DNA from: Isohypsibius dastychi
Lineage: Eukaryota > Tardigrada > Eutardigrada > Parachela > Isohypsibiidae
DNA: 23,636 nt
Reading direction: 5' to 3'
NCBI GenBank assembly: GCA_034696485.1
Contig: JAQIWT010000316.1
Location: 1-23,636, forward strand
Every line of letters starts with the position of its first letter. The stretch's first letter is position 1. The position numbers were made by a program, and so were the translations under genes. Of this stretch, positions 1-10,437 are shown one piece after another. Below the pieces are notes generated by a model, which saw nothing but the letters and a program-made list of their open reading frames with translations, was not told the origin of the DNA and did no database searches.

Positions 1-1
1 G

Positions 2-848
2 ACAAATCTCAATGCACAGTATCTTCGAGAGCCCGATTTTTGCGTCTCGATATTCGATGCATTCTCAGAATATTTAAGTCAAAACAATATGACGGAAACA
101 GGTGGATTTCATTTGTTTCTCAACTCGAAAGACTCACTAGGCACTCATCCTCCAAATAACGCAAATAGTTTCAGTGTCGAACTGAGCTCTGATCACTACC
201 TCCGCAGTAGATATGAATGCGTGCTTGTACATTTGCTACACTTTTTAGCAAAGGATAACATTTTGTTTGTTTCTCTAATAAATTTGAACGTTCCATGTGA
301 ATGGCATCGTTATCCCAATCACAACAGTTGACTTTTATGGAAAGCTGAGTGGAATATCTCCCTGAAAGTGTAAATCTACTGAAACGCTCAAGCAGATAAG
401 TAGGGGCATCGGCGATGAACGTGTTCCTCTGACACTCAAGTCTTCCAGTCTGCAGCCGTCGAGAAAACAAATCTGCGCAACCCGATCGATAACGCACCTG
501 CAAAATATGGCACTCTGTCTTGGGGGGTCGGCTCCAGCACGACTAACCAGGAACACCGTTCTCGTTGCTCCTTTCGAACCCCACCCTTCAGCTGTTGAAC
601 AAATCTTTGTTCTATGCGACTCGGTTGAGCCTGTTCTGGAGGGTAGGCGCAGTGTTCCGCTTTTGGCAATTGTTTGTGAATCACGCATCTGAACAATCTG
701 TCATGATCGACTGAGTGGCACACAAACATATTTTTCTCTTGATCAGCTTGTTGTTTCAACTGTCAATATTCGACTTGTCAACACAAATTTTGTTGAGCTT
801 GAATTTTATCGCCCTTCTGAAATTGCTTACGAAATTAGAGTACGCTGA
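2..848 (+). pseudogene. Maverick/Polinton-type minor capsid (penton) protein, frame-broken remnant
   Basis: Structural protein of Maverick/Polinton (adintovirus-like) elements that forms the penton of the predicted icosahedral particle. An open frame from base 2 to 331 contains FHLFLNSKDS and PPNNANSFSVELS, which resemble the family's N-terminal pattern of a short beta strand, a Pro/Asn turn and an x-V-x-L strand. A second piece in the same frame (419-598) includes NAPAKYGTLSWGVGSS. From about 540 the coding signal moves to another frame with FVLCDSVEPVLEG and VPLLAIV; a (V/C)D-x-VEP...PLL block is typical of the family's C-terminal half. That frame meets a TGA at 690-692 and continues in phase to TGA 846-848, ending YEIRVR, where the family usually ends in a beta strand of x-LHFR type. 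At least one shift and one stop break it. The assignment rests on remembered family motifs, not a search. No polymerase, integrase, ATPase or protease of such an element was recognised. Confidence 0.6.
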
Positions 849-1312
849 GCCTGACAGCAGCTCGATAATTAAGAATATATTTGGCCAACATTACGAGCTC
901 AGTACGAAGCGACTGATTTGCGAATACTTTCAGGCAGCAGCAATAATAATACGTTAGTTGCGGGTGGATCGTTTGGATACATGAAATCACTCTCACGTTC
1001 TGCATTTCTTTTGCCAGTGCTGTCACTGCTGCTTCCTCTGACATCGTCAACGAACGCGATAAACAACCGAAAATAAAGAGCAAGAAAACTGTTACATAGT
1101 TACACAGTTTCTTGCATTATTCTGAAAGCTTTACGATCCTGGTGTGATTGGTTCCTGGAGAGGTTCCACATCAGTATCCGTTCCACTGTCATTGCATATG
1201 TCGTTGTCACTATACCGGTGAAGCAATAAAACAACTATGAGTATTTACCGCAGAAAGATGGATTTTTCACGTTTTGATTAACTCAAAACTTAGCTAACTC
1301 TTACTGTTTTAG
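849..1312. other. Spacer without a recognisable gene
   Basis: Between the capsid remnant and the basic reading frame. Short frames only; a TTTTAG acceptor-like site closes the stretch at 1312. Confidence 0.4.
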
Positions 1313-1488
1313 AGCTGGCCTTTTATAGTCTCACAAGAAAGAAAGGAAGGAAGAGAAAAAGAACAACTACTCGAACAAATAGACGGCTGACCAAGCGGAA
1401 AGTCTGGCAGCCACACAAAGAAAAGTTATGCAGTGAAGTGCATGACTGCACTTTAAACAGACCAAAAACACTTGTTATGCAAGGTTAA
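1313..1488 (+). CDS. Lysine/arginine-rich exon, possible nucleic-acid-binding peptide
   Basis: An open frame with no initiator ATG starts right after a TTACTGTTTTAG acceptor-like sequence and reads 57 codons to TAA 1486-1488. It contains RKKGRKRKRTTTRTNRRL, then KVWQPHKEK and two cysteines. The strongly basic composition would suit a nuclear-localised or DNA-condensing protein. It lies downstream of the capsid remnant on the same strand, and capsid-encoding elements often carry a small basic protein, but that link is inference. An A/G-rich repeat alone could also yield many Lys/Arg codons, so it may not be a gene. Confidence 0.3.
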
Positions 1489-2176
1489 GGCTTGCCAACT
1501 AAAAAAATAGACTGGTCGTGCGTTCAGAGCGCACACCTGTTTAAGAAAGTCATGAGTCTGATGACTCAGACTACACACACGATTATGAGGCCTGAGCAAG
1601 CCTCACACAACCTAGCCGGGACCAGTTATCATTCCGTTTTGGCGACCTAACTGACCAGAATCCGCGCTCCACTCGTCGAGGTGCTGGCTAGCGTACTGCG
1701 TACACCACCCAGTACCACTACCCACTGGCCATTTTCCCATAGTACTCTTGTAGAAGCGCATTTCCTCAGCCCTCACAGAAGCAACATCGTTGCCTTAAAC
1801 TATCGATATTTCAATTTCAAGATTCAATCGTTTAAGCATTGAACAATAAAACCGCCGAGCGTACTTACTTAAAAAAATATCATATATTGCTGATCAGGAA
1901 TCGAGTCATTGATTCTGACCATATCAGCCAAGCTCACTTAGGCATTGAATGTATCAAGAAAGGCTCTTCAAACTCGGCTTGTGAATTGTATCAAAAAAAA
2001 TGATGTAGGAAAGACTTATTCTAGCTCATTATTATAGGAATATTTGAAGTGGTAAAAGCATGGTTGAAAGAAACAGGTTTATCTGAACATCCGCAAATTG
2101 TCTTGCATCACAATAGCCTGCAATAGCTTTTTGCCTGTTGTTGACTATCGCTGAATAATATTTCGCGTTTTAGGGC
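1489..2176. other. AT-rich spacer, nothing recognised
   Basis: No convincing coding frame on either strand, no repeat array and no structured RNA signature noticed. Confidence 0.4.
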
Positions 2177-2943
2177 TTAATTTGAGATGCAATTAACCGA
2201 CACAGCATCGGTCTGAGATGGAGTTGTAGAAATTGCAGTTGCTTGACTTGTAACAGTTGGAATACATGTTAGCTGTTGGTACCAACAAATCTTCACGGTG
2301 TCTTCACAGGGCTGTCCGTTCTCCCATGGCGAATAAGAGCGTTACACAAGCTCACGAGTCTCCTCTGGGCTAGTCTGGTGGATCTGATCGTTTTTATAGA
2401 CCACCATGAAAAAGCATCCACCGTCATAAATGGGAATCAACTCATCACGCGCTTTATCGGCGGTTGTTTGTGGTACTTCATTCCCGAATCTTTGGTGCAT
2501 TTGTTCTCCCTTTCTCGTGCTCCTGTATTGGAGCTAGGATGTCTCCTGGCAGGGTGAGAGTGAATGGATGTTAACTGCTGCCAGAACAAGAGAAACAGTA
2601 TCCATATCAGATCTGCGGTTGATTTATCGATAGAGAAATTGAAAGAACAGGTATGCCGACTGCACACGAACAAACCCTGATTCAGGCTGTTCTCGTGTTA
2701 TAACGGCATATTTAACTGAAGAGTTCTGTTGTGTTTTCTGGAGCACCTCCGTACGATGTCAAACGCGACATTGCTTTATTGTGAACTTCTCAACGAGACT
2801 AACTCTGGAATCTTCGAACACGTTGTTTTCGGTGTGACCTCTATTGTGATGACTTGCAATTCCTCACGTTTGGCACCGTGGATAGGCTTTGATTTATTCG
2901 ATTTTTTCTTCTTTGGTACGTGGATTTGGTCCTCTTGCCATCT
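2177..2943 (-). pseudogene. Unknown protein, minus-strand coding tract in three frames
   Basis: Three abutting minus-strand segments look coding. 2943-2776 reads ...QEDQIHVPKKKKSNKSK, then EELQVITIEVTPK, and ends in TAA. 2758-2534 contains VLQKTQQNSSVKYAVITRE and NRRSDMDTVSLVLAAVNI, with one in-frame TAA at 2626-2624. 2533-2177 contains DELIPIYDGGCFFMVVYKND and TVKICWYQQL, with one TAA at 2344-2342 and a terminal TAA at 2179-2177. Amino-acid composition is balanced throughout, while the plus-strand frames here look like antisense shadows. PKKKK resembles a monopartite nuclear localisation signal. The family is not recognised. The pieces could be exons of one gene, since a CCTAG acceptor-like site sits at 2534-2538, or one frame broken by short indels and C-to-T changes (CAA to TAA). 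Confidence 0.4.
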
Positions 2944-3900
2944 TCAACGACGACGATAATTGTACCTATCAGAGTGTTTCACACCTATCAATCGACAATT
3001 TCGTATAACTAAACCGGCGTCTTATGAGTCAGTTGTTGAATTACGAGCCGGCTCCTTTTCTGACTATATTCCAAAGCTGATGAAATTTGTTCCTCCCTCA
3101 CTAAACAATCAATTGAAACTGGCCTAGAAAATCGAGAAATGCATGACAGACACCTCACTCTTCGGAACAATCACCGCTTGGCTATCTTTCCAGTTTCTAC
3201 ACAATATGAGTGGCCATCATGAAAAAAGTTCTGGGCAAAATCCGCTCTCGACAGACAAATTTAGCAAATTGTGATCAGTTCTTATCACCACTTCAGTTCA
3301 CTCATTACCTATGAAGGAACTGTTGCAGAGAAATTCACTTTATTGCCCAACCACACCAGAGACAAACATTGCCCGACAGGATCGGTTCGCCCAATTCTGT
3401 TGAGTCACCATGCTAACTCGCAGGAGGTTCCGCACAATCTGGCCAAGACTTTCTAATGATGGTCAGCTTTTAAGGTGATCAATGAGATAAGACTATATTG
3501 ATTCTTGTTATTTATGAACATGGTATCATCTTCACTGTTGTCGGGAAACGTATGACAGAATCCAGAAGCTCAAAACTACGCAAGTGGTGATCGCAGTGTC
3601 GTTGGGGCATTCAATGAAGAAATCTTAACTGAAACCTTGCTGATAAATCCTATAGCTGTTGACAATGACTAATTCGCTGTCGTGGGTTTTCAGGTGAGGA
3701 AAAAGTTAACCTAGCACTTCGAGGAGTACAAAATGGAACTCATGCACCTGAAGTTTCTTGCCAGATATATGCTCTCCGGAGTCGATCCTGGCGATCCGCC
3801 GCTGCTGATTTGGTTTGGATTCAAATGAAATATTGTGATTCTCGTTTTCACACTTTATAACAAAAGGCAAAACATCAAAAATTAAACTATTTTCTCCCTG
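2944..3900. other. Long spacer with only weak coding potential
   Basis: A 61-codon plus-strand frame at 3271-3456 is the best candidate and is not convincing. TTTTCAG acceptor-like sites at 3685-3691 and 3904-3910 lack a good partner exon. Confidence 0.35.
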
Positions 3901-3919
3901 TTATTTTCAGGCAAATTAT

Positions 3920-4257
3920 ACCAGGTATACTCACCAGACGGATGTAGCTTCGCTGGCTGGCAAATTCTCTGACTAGTTCTGGTGTTTTTGCTGTCCAGTG
4001 AAACTCCGCCGGATCGTGAAGTGGCTGGTCTCCCGTAACGGTCGGCGGTGCATTTGTGGACTGCTTGAATGAGTAGGGGACTGGCCGGTGGTCGAATTTT
4101 CCGAAGATTTCGCTGGGCCGGTAGGCTGGTCATTGTGTATTTTGCGGCGGCTGTAATTATTGGGTGCTGGTTGATAGCTGATGGATGCGTGTTGTGCTGC
4201 AGCAGAACTTTTGGGCCATTTCAACCTGTTCATATTGAGTGAGGATGAAAAAAGCAT
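3920..4257 (-). CDS. Unknown low-complexity protein exon, minus strand
   Basis: The minus-strand frame 4257-3973 encodes a Ser/Thr/Gln/Asn/Pro-rich, probably disordered stretch, including SISYQPAPNNYSRRK and SSENSTTGQSPTHSSS. It meets an in-frame TAG at 3975-3973, and the same frame continues about 14 codons (SENLPASEATSV) to a GTGAGT donor, which suggests the TAG interrupts an exon. CAG-to-TAG would restore glutamine there. No domain is recognised. An overlapping frame (4133-3882) is also open, so the frame choice is moderate. Confidence 0.35.
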
Positions 4258-4305
4258 AAAAAGCAGAGCTGAATAATTTTCTATGCGAAACAGCGTCTCG
4301 AGTAC

Positions 4306-4436
4306 CTGTTTCTTCTTGTATCTTGACCAATGGGCGGTGACGCCGATCCCGCGCTTGAAAGCGCAGACAGCCTACTTTCTCCCTGATCTCTCTTTCAAGT
4401 TGGTTTAGACTGTTTTTATCAAAATCCTGTTGGTTC
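4306..4436 (-). CDS. Internal exon encoding a charged helix, minus strand
   Basis: Bounded by a TTTCTAG acceptor (upstream on the minus strand) and an ACAG|GTACTC donor. Read from the second base it gives NQQDFDKNSLNQLERE, then KVGCLRFQARDRRHRP, a charged amphipathic segment likely to be helical. It lies between the exon-like pieces at 4680-4547 and 4257-3920, but phases to those neighbours do not all match, so one gene cannot be assembled with confidence. Function unknown. Confidence 0.4.
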
Positions 4437-4546
4437 CTAGAAATGATTCACGTTTTCGAAAAAGACTATTTTTCACCTTTTGAATGATTGTTGAACCTTC
4501 AGAATTCGTGAAGAATGGAGTTTGCATTTTGTGTAACTTTACCTTG

Positions 4547-4677
4547 ATCTGGCGTTGATTCTGGACGGACGACATTTTCCTCTTTACACGCAAGATATAT
4601 TCACTTTTTTTTCTACCGGATTCTGATTGAATATTCCCCGGTTTTACTATTTTGAAACGTTGGATGCTCATCACCAA
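4547..4677 (-). CDS. Possible upstream exon of the 3.9-4.7 kb minus-strand gene
   Basis: Basic frame starting near an ATG at about 4670 and ending at AAG|GTAAAG, a good donor. It contains FKIVKPGNIQSESGRKK and KRKMSSVQNQRQIK. Composition is K/R/S/Q-rich with no recognised domain. A second frame is also plausible up to the donor, so reading frame and start are uncertain. Confidence 0.3.
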
Positions 4678-5058
4678 AAATAAGTTTGCCAGTCAACGGC
4701 TCTGGACGAGATCATAACCGTTGGCATACTTGCTTTCTTCCCATCCCGCCTTCGTGCGCTGACCCCGCGCAACTCTTCATTATTCTCTCCTTTTTTTCGC
4801 AAAACAACTTGTGTGACTATTTTAGATTGTTGTTGACTTATAGTATCTGTTTCCTGAAAACGAATTTCTTCAACGGATGAATGTTGAAATAACACCTGGC
4901 CGACTCTTCCGTTCACACCCAAGTCAATTATTTATTCGCCCTATGAGAGATTGTCAGGAAAGGTCTGCTCGGTTGCCAAAGTTGGATGTTTAACATCATG
5001 ATGGGGATTCCATGATTTAAAATCTCGGAAATCTAGCGGTCTATTTTAAACGACTGCT

Positions 5059-5657
5059 TTGTGGATTCTTGGATTTTTAGGAATGATCACCGGCGTAAAG
5101 GCGGTCGGAATCAATTTTGCTGAAGTTGCTTCTTACTTGTGCTGTGTTAACTTTACAACTTCGCGAAACTCACCAAATTGCACAACGATTATGTCGCGAA
5201 CGAGCGAACAAGATCGCCGATATCGGCCGACTGCGCCAATTTGCGAGAGAATGATTCGAGACGCTAACTCCAATGTAAATGCCGGCGGCGCATCATTCTC
5301 CGAGCCACGCGAGTACATGCCGTCCGCTCAACTGAACTTCAAGGTCAGATCAACGCGCTCATTGTACAGGAGAATTATCCGAAAAACAAAATCCGTCAAC
5401 TTCAGGACACTCTCATTACTTTGACCAATCATATGGATGTGATTTTGCAGTGGAATAACGCCTACTGTAGCTCAATTGGAAGTACTCATCTCCAAACCGC
5501 ACTGCATATTTCGTATCATATTTGGGGGCCCTTTCCGGAAAATTACCAAATACCATACCGGTCCAACGAATTGGAAGGGACCCCTTGTATCAGAATTTTT
5601 AAATCACTGGACGTTATTCTTACTTCGTGGCGCCTTGCTACATCATCATCAGCTTAG
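5059..5657 (+). CDS. Unknown coiled-coil protein, with a frame change near 5330
   Basis: The plus-strand frame 5059-5424 includes MSRTSEQDRRYRPTAP, CERMIRDANSNVNAGG and SEPREYMPSAQL. From about 5330 the coding signal moves to the frame open 5268-5657, with ELQGQINALIVQENYPKN and IRQLQDTLITLTNHM, a clear heptad-like helix, then LQWNNAY. No intron can sit at the switch because the two pieces are contiguous, so a 1-nt indel in or near CTGAACTTC (5332-5340) is the simplest reading. The first 20 or so residues are hydrophobic (GFLGMITGVKAVGINFAEVA) but may not belong to the exon. Family unknown. Confidence 0.4.
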
Positions 5658-6491
5658 CGTTATTCACTTTTTTCTGCTCACTTAGTCATGTGGTTCTATA
5701 ATAATATAAGCCCTCTGTATTATGATGAATTGGACATGCTCTGCTCCTATTAGACCATGTTTCATCCTTATTTTGAAATCTTGGTATTTATTCAATGTTT
5801 TCTGTTCTATTCATCCCTTTTCTTCTGTTTCCTCCTCATTTGTATTCAGCGCCAAGTTTGTGACTTTTCGTTGAGCAAATCACCCCTAACGTACTACACT
5901 CGTGATTTCGTTAATGAACGACTCATTTGAGTGGAGAAACTCGGGTCTTGGCCATCCGACAGAGGTACTGACCAGAATCCAGCGTGTGAATTTATTTAGT
6001 CAAAGAAACTGCCGGGACTGTATGAAATGGTGATTGAAGATTGCGGGCACGCATTCGTTTGTGGGCGGTGTCTGGGCTGGCACGGAGTGAGACGGTCAAC
6101 GGTTGACGCTTTTGAATTTTCTTATCAACAATCCGTACCTATTTAAAATTCAATATATTCATCAGAAATCAAGGATCCATGAGGTACCATTAATTTCAAA
6201 AACAGCTGGATCGATGCAATGGATTTCGTTGACAAAGAACGATTTTAGACCTGAAATCCAATAGTAGTTTTCAACTTTCCGAAACAATATTTGAAACGCT
6301 GCACCGTATTTTCAGGAATTGTGTGATACCGCTTCAACCAATCAACCCCATCTCAGTTTTGTCAAACACTTACTGTCCCAGAAAACAATCTTCGTTCTGA
6401 TTTCCTAGTGCGCAACATGTCCACCAAACAAGTTTTACCAACTCTCATACCGCCTTCAACTTCAACGAACACACATTCAGGCCCAATTTTA

Positions 6492-6816
6492 TTATAACAA
6501 AGAATGAGAAAACGAATTTAAGAGACAATGAGTTGACGAATTGCTTGAATACAAACGATCAAAAAGATAGATTTTCACTGCCTCAATATCGTTAGTGGAA
6601 TTAGCCAAAACAGCATCCAATTCACCTTTAAACTGTAACAAAATTGCACGCAAAATTTTCGAGCCGCAACTTGTCGGGCGTGTTCGAGAGTGGAGCCATG
6701 TCAGCCGTGATCTGTCCAGCCTCAGGGCATTCATCTACTGATTTGAACTTTTTCAATTCAACGGTTAGGTTTAGCAAGGCGGACATCTTTTCTGATATGC
6801 CAAGAAATGCAAACAA
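6492..6816 (-). CDS. Unknown helical protein fragment with one frame shift
   Basis: The minus frame 6816-6628 reads FLGISEKMSALLNLTVELKK and GQITADMAPLSNTPDKLR; the coding signal then continues in the neighbouring frame, with KILRAILLQFKGELDAVLAN and DIEAVKIYLFDRLYSSNSS, to the stop at 6492. The crossover lies at the A4/T4 run around 6655-6660 (CAAAATTTTCG on the plus strand), typical of a homopolymer indel. Both halves look alpha-helical. No domain recognised. It could be an exon pair from a decayed gene. Confidence 0.4.
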
Positions 6817-6889
6817 AAAATCAGGTTAGGAATTTTATTTTGACCACATAGTTTCTAGTCTGCTTCATTGTGTAGCTGGTAAAAAACAA

Positions 6890-7096
6890 CTAAAGTGGTG
6901 ATCGCAATGTGTCTGTGGGTGCCACAAATACCTGTGAACGAGTGCTCGCAGACCCTTCAATACGCCACGAAGTGATTAATATGAAGAAGCTGTTGAAAGC
7001 GTGGCTATTATTTGTATCTCGCTGACCAGCGAAAACTTTGGGCAAACTGCCGTTTCTCTTCAAAATAACTACTTTTGAATTTTCGTCGAGTTTCAA
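6890..7096 (-). CDS. Weak coding candidate, minus strand
   Basis: Begins KLDENSKVVILKRNGSL and PKVFAGQR, then degrades into less convincing sequence. It may be the exon upstream of the 6.5-6.8 kb fragment. Nothing identifies a family. Confidence 0.22.
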   Translation of the reverse strand: MKLDENSKVVILKRNGSLPKVFAGQRDTNNSHAFNSFFILITSWRIEGSASTRSQVFVAPTDTLRSPL

Positions 7097-7099
7097 TTT

Positions 7100-7940
7100 A
7101 AAATTTGGTCAGTTTGGCGACAATATGGGCAAGTGACGGCGTTGCTGGTCGTAACTTGAAAATTCGTTTTGCGTCCCCATTTGCAAAGAGAGCATTTATC
7201 TTGGATGTCTAATAACCCAGAACCTTAACAGAACCTTCACCTGAACCTTTTCTTTGTGCTTGTATCACCTGAGTCGATTTTTCAGTTTTTCTTCGTTATT
7301 GCAAAAACAAATTCGGCAACGAATTTTCTGCAGTGAGGAAAATTCATATAATTTCAAGACGGCAATCCTGTAATACTGCAAACGTGATTCTGGACGGAGA
7401 TGATAGAGCAGTTCAACTTCGCCCTATTTTGGAGTGCATAACTCTGCTGGAATACGTAAACTTTTTTGTTTCGTGCAAAGTTAGTGACGCTTAACACCAT
7501 ATCTCTCATCCCAGAAGCAGCTACCGGCCAGAAACGTAAAGCCTCTCATGAGTCACTTGATTGGTTGAGTTATGTGGAGCAGACAGAAGATATTGAGATA
7601 AAAGATGACGCCAACTGAGAAGAATATATGGTTGGGCGTTCTCCGTGTGACGGCTCCTGTGCTAGTACAAACACCATCTTCAAATATCAGGGATGTCGTT
7701 CCCATGGTTGACTTGTTTGTTGACTGAAACTGTATTGTTCGAGTGAGTTCATAGAGGACTTGAAGACCGTATGTGTGGGATTTTGGCTGAGCGAAATTCC
7801 ACGCTTCGCACAATGTGATTAAACCGCTATGCCAGGTGCATTTGGTATCGTTTGGTCACATTTTGTCCAGTTCGCTTTGAATTGCTTTCTCGATTTACCC
7901 GCCACAATCTATTGGTTTTGAAATATTGTGTTGGATCTAC
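7100..7940. other. Spacer left of the tagged island
   Basis: No convincing gene. The minus frames at 7553-7813 and 7827-8075 look like shadows. No CGGAATCCG tag occurs here, in contrast to the sequence from 8021 onward. Confidence 0.4.
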
Positions 7941-7946
7941 ATTCAG
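7941..7946 (+). promoter_or_regulatory. Likely spliced-leader trans-splice acceptor for the EEP gene
   Basis: ATTCAG at 7941-7946 ends 9 bases before ATG 7956. No upstream exon with matching phase was seen. In nematodes such a T-rich CAG just before the first ATG is the usual spliced-leader acceptor. It could instead be a cis-splice site. Confidence 0.4.
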
Positions 7947-10437
7947 ATACGGAAGATGACATCTGAGTCGTCTAGTGGTGGGCGAACGAGAAACTTGTAA
8001 TGTTGCTTGACGAAGTACGACGGAATCCGGAACTTGTGATTTGTTTGACTGAAACTTAGAGGAAGCCAGATGCAAGACCTCTTGACGGGATCCCCAAAGG
8101 TTTTACGGTTTTCAAGACGCCGTCGAAAGTAGCGGGAAAGGATGGACACTATTATGGTGGAGTTATGGTGATCATGCTAACCAAGTTTCGCGAAACCCTG
8201 GTCCAAGATTTCCTCATTGAACAACCTGATATCAAACGCGTGGATAGTGTCAGTGTTTAGAATGGCAGGAAGGGGACGCGTGTTTCAGTCGCAGGTATAC
8301 AGGTGGTGAGTGTACCATTTACGGATTCCGCAGGAAAAAGAAGGCGATTTTCTGCGCATATGTACATCCGGAGGAAAATAATACCATCATTGCCGGGTAA
8401 CCTTTCCGAACGAAAGCCATATGAAGATCTTTTGAATGAAGCAAAGAGGCTGACTGGATCAGGTATAAACCGGAATCCGTTTATCAGTTCTTGTGACATA
8501 CTTACTAACGATGTATACGTCGTCCAGGTTTTGCAGTGTTGGTTGCGGGGGACTTTAATCCACCTTGTTCACAAGTGAATGCCGATATTTGGCGGAAAGT
8601 TCAGTCGGAATTTGTTGAGGTCGGACTGAGTGACTTGATTCAAGGATATACTTATTTCAAGTTATCGATCACTGGTGACATCTTAAGGAGATCCCAACTG
8701 GATTTCATTTATGCATCGGAATCCGACCGGAAGACGTATGGAGAAGGAATATGTACGCAGCCGGCCAGTTATAATACCAGTAGACGGTTGTCTGATCATT
8801 ACCTTAACAAACTGGAGTTTGGACACGGAAGCCGGAATCCGGTTACTCTCCCAACGACGGTTGCCCCTGTAGAGTTGTCCTGCCCTGTTTGTGCGGAAAC
8901 GTTCACAACGGTTTATCTGTCAGCGACAGAGCTGTGGACGCCACAAAACCGGAAAAGGAAGTACTGGCTTTGGTCATGTCCATTGAAGGATTGCGATGCC
9001 AAGTTTCGATCAACTGATAGATCCAAATTGAACGCCTACATCAATTTACGAAATGCACATCGAGTGGCCAATATCCAAACGGATTCCGTGGTGCCAATGA
9101 ATCTTTCCACTTTGCGGTGAGTCAAATGATGAATGTTTATAAAATTATAGCTTAATTATATTGCCGTGATGATGTGGTGATAGGACCTTGAAAGAGAAGA
9201 TGTCACCGGGATCCTGGAGTTGCCTGATCCCGCAAAGCTTGATTACAACAGGAGAGTCGCCCGGAAGAATTCATATTTGTGTCCATTGTGTGATGAACAA
9301 CTTATATCGGATGCAAGACGTGATATCGATGGGCATGTTGGCAAACATGACCCTATTCTCATCCGGCTGTATCCTTGAGATCTCCTACGTTTTATAAAGT
9401 TGAGGTATGTGGTGATATATCATATCTTGAAAACATGTTATGTATATTTATTCCGTCTATAGAGAGGTGCAGATCGAATATTTTGTTTAATCGCGGAGCC
9501 AACTTACAAAGAAGCGTCCACCAACACCCCGAAGAAGAAGCGAGTCATGGTTGGCGAGAAATTGTTTGACAGGTATTTGCCAGACTCCGAATTACCTATC
9601 CCCGACGCCGCCAATGACATGGAACTCGGAACGCAACCGGAAGCCGGACAGAATGTGACGTCTTCCAGCCAACATATGAGTGTGGAGGAAGAAGAGGATC
9701 ATGAAAATCCGGAATCCGGGGATGAAGATGGAGATGAAAGCGACGAAGATGTTCAGCCGGAAGTTGAGAACATTGAAAACGATTACGTGTCGGAATCCGG
9801 ATTTGTGTACAATGACGATGTCATCACGCTATCATCGGATGAAGAAGAAGCACAATTGAAAGTGGCCGTCAAGCGGTCTTTGTCCGATGGTTGGTGTGGA
9901 ATACTTAAAAATTGAAACTCAACTATCTCAGATTTATATTGTAGTTTTAGCCATGCTTCGGCGAAATGTGGATTCGGGCGATGACTATTTGCCACTCAGA
10001 GCACACGCTGTTGTTGCTACTCAACACCACGATCAGTATGAAAAGTCTTTGCGTTGTAAGAATGTTTAAACAAAATCCGTTGTCAAATCAAATCAATGTA
10101 TAAATCTGATTACAGCAAGAGTTGCACTGACAGATGCGGATTCTGCCAATGGACATGGTGCCAGCTCTTTGAGAACTGCAGAGATGGACTTGGGAATATG
10201 GAAAAGTGATGATTCTGTGGCTGGTACTGACTTTAATTCTGCCAAAAAGCAGAGTAAGATTCAAGAAAAAGCTATTCTGCTTCTGTTATTTACTGTTTGT
10301 ATATCTTTCAGAAAAAGTCTGCACACTTGGTTTCGGAATCCGAAGACGAAGAAGAATTGCCTATTAAAAGCAGCAAGCGAACAAAACCAAATCCATTCGA
10401 TTCGCCACCGTGTCCATCTCGTGGAAAAAAAGACTGA
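7947..10437 (+). CDS. EEP endonuclease-like, zinc-finger and acidic nuclear protein, seven exons
   Basis: Exon model: 7947-8462, 8528-9116, 9195-9404, 9465-9889, 9951-10055, 10116-10253, 10312-10437; ends at TGA 10435-10437. Exons 1-2 hold an endonuclease/exonuclease/phosphatase fold: LVICLTET (metal-binding Glu), YYGGVMVIM, VAGDFNPP (8542-8565), QLDFIYAS and SDH (8791-8799). These are core EEP motifs as in LINE AP-endonucleases, but no reverse transcriptase follows. Next come CPVC (8881), CPLKDC...NAH with Tyr where the first zinc His is expected, and C-x2-C-x14-H-x3-H from about 9280. Exon 4 has PKKKRV, an SV40-like nuclear signal, then a Glu/Asp-rich tract; the C-terminus (SESEDEEE) is acidic too. 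Likely nuclear, DNA-directed. Damage: a frame change near 7985, in-frame TAG at 8057 and 8258, TGA at 9376, and a phase slip at A5 (10244-10248). Exons 3 and 4 use the second of two nearby AG acceptors to keep phase. The domain call is firm; whether the gene works is not. Confidence 0.65.

Noticed and set aside
8258-8260. TAG at 8258 as the end of an intron
   Set aside because: No donor leaves an intron of workable length without removing EEP-consistent sequence (GGVMVIM onward), so an in-frame stop is more likely.
7947-10437. Complete LINE retrotransposon
   Set aside because: The EEP domain is LINE-like, but no reverse transcriptase motif was seen downstream and the gene has several spliceosomal introns.
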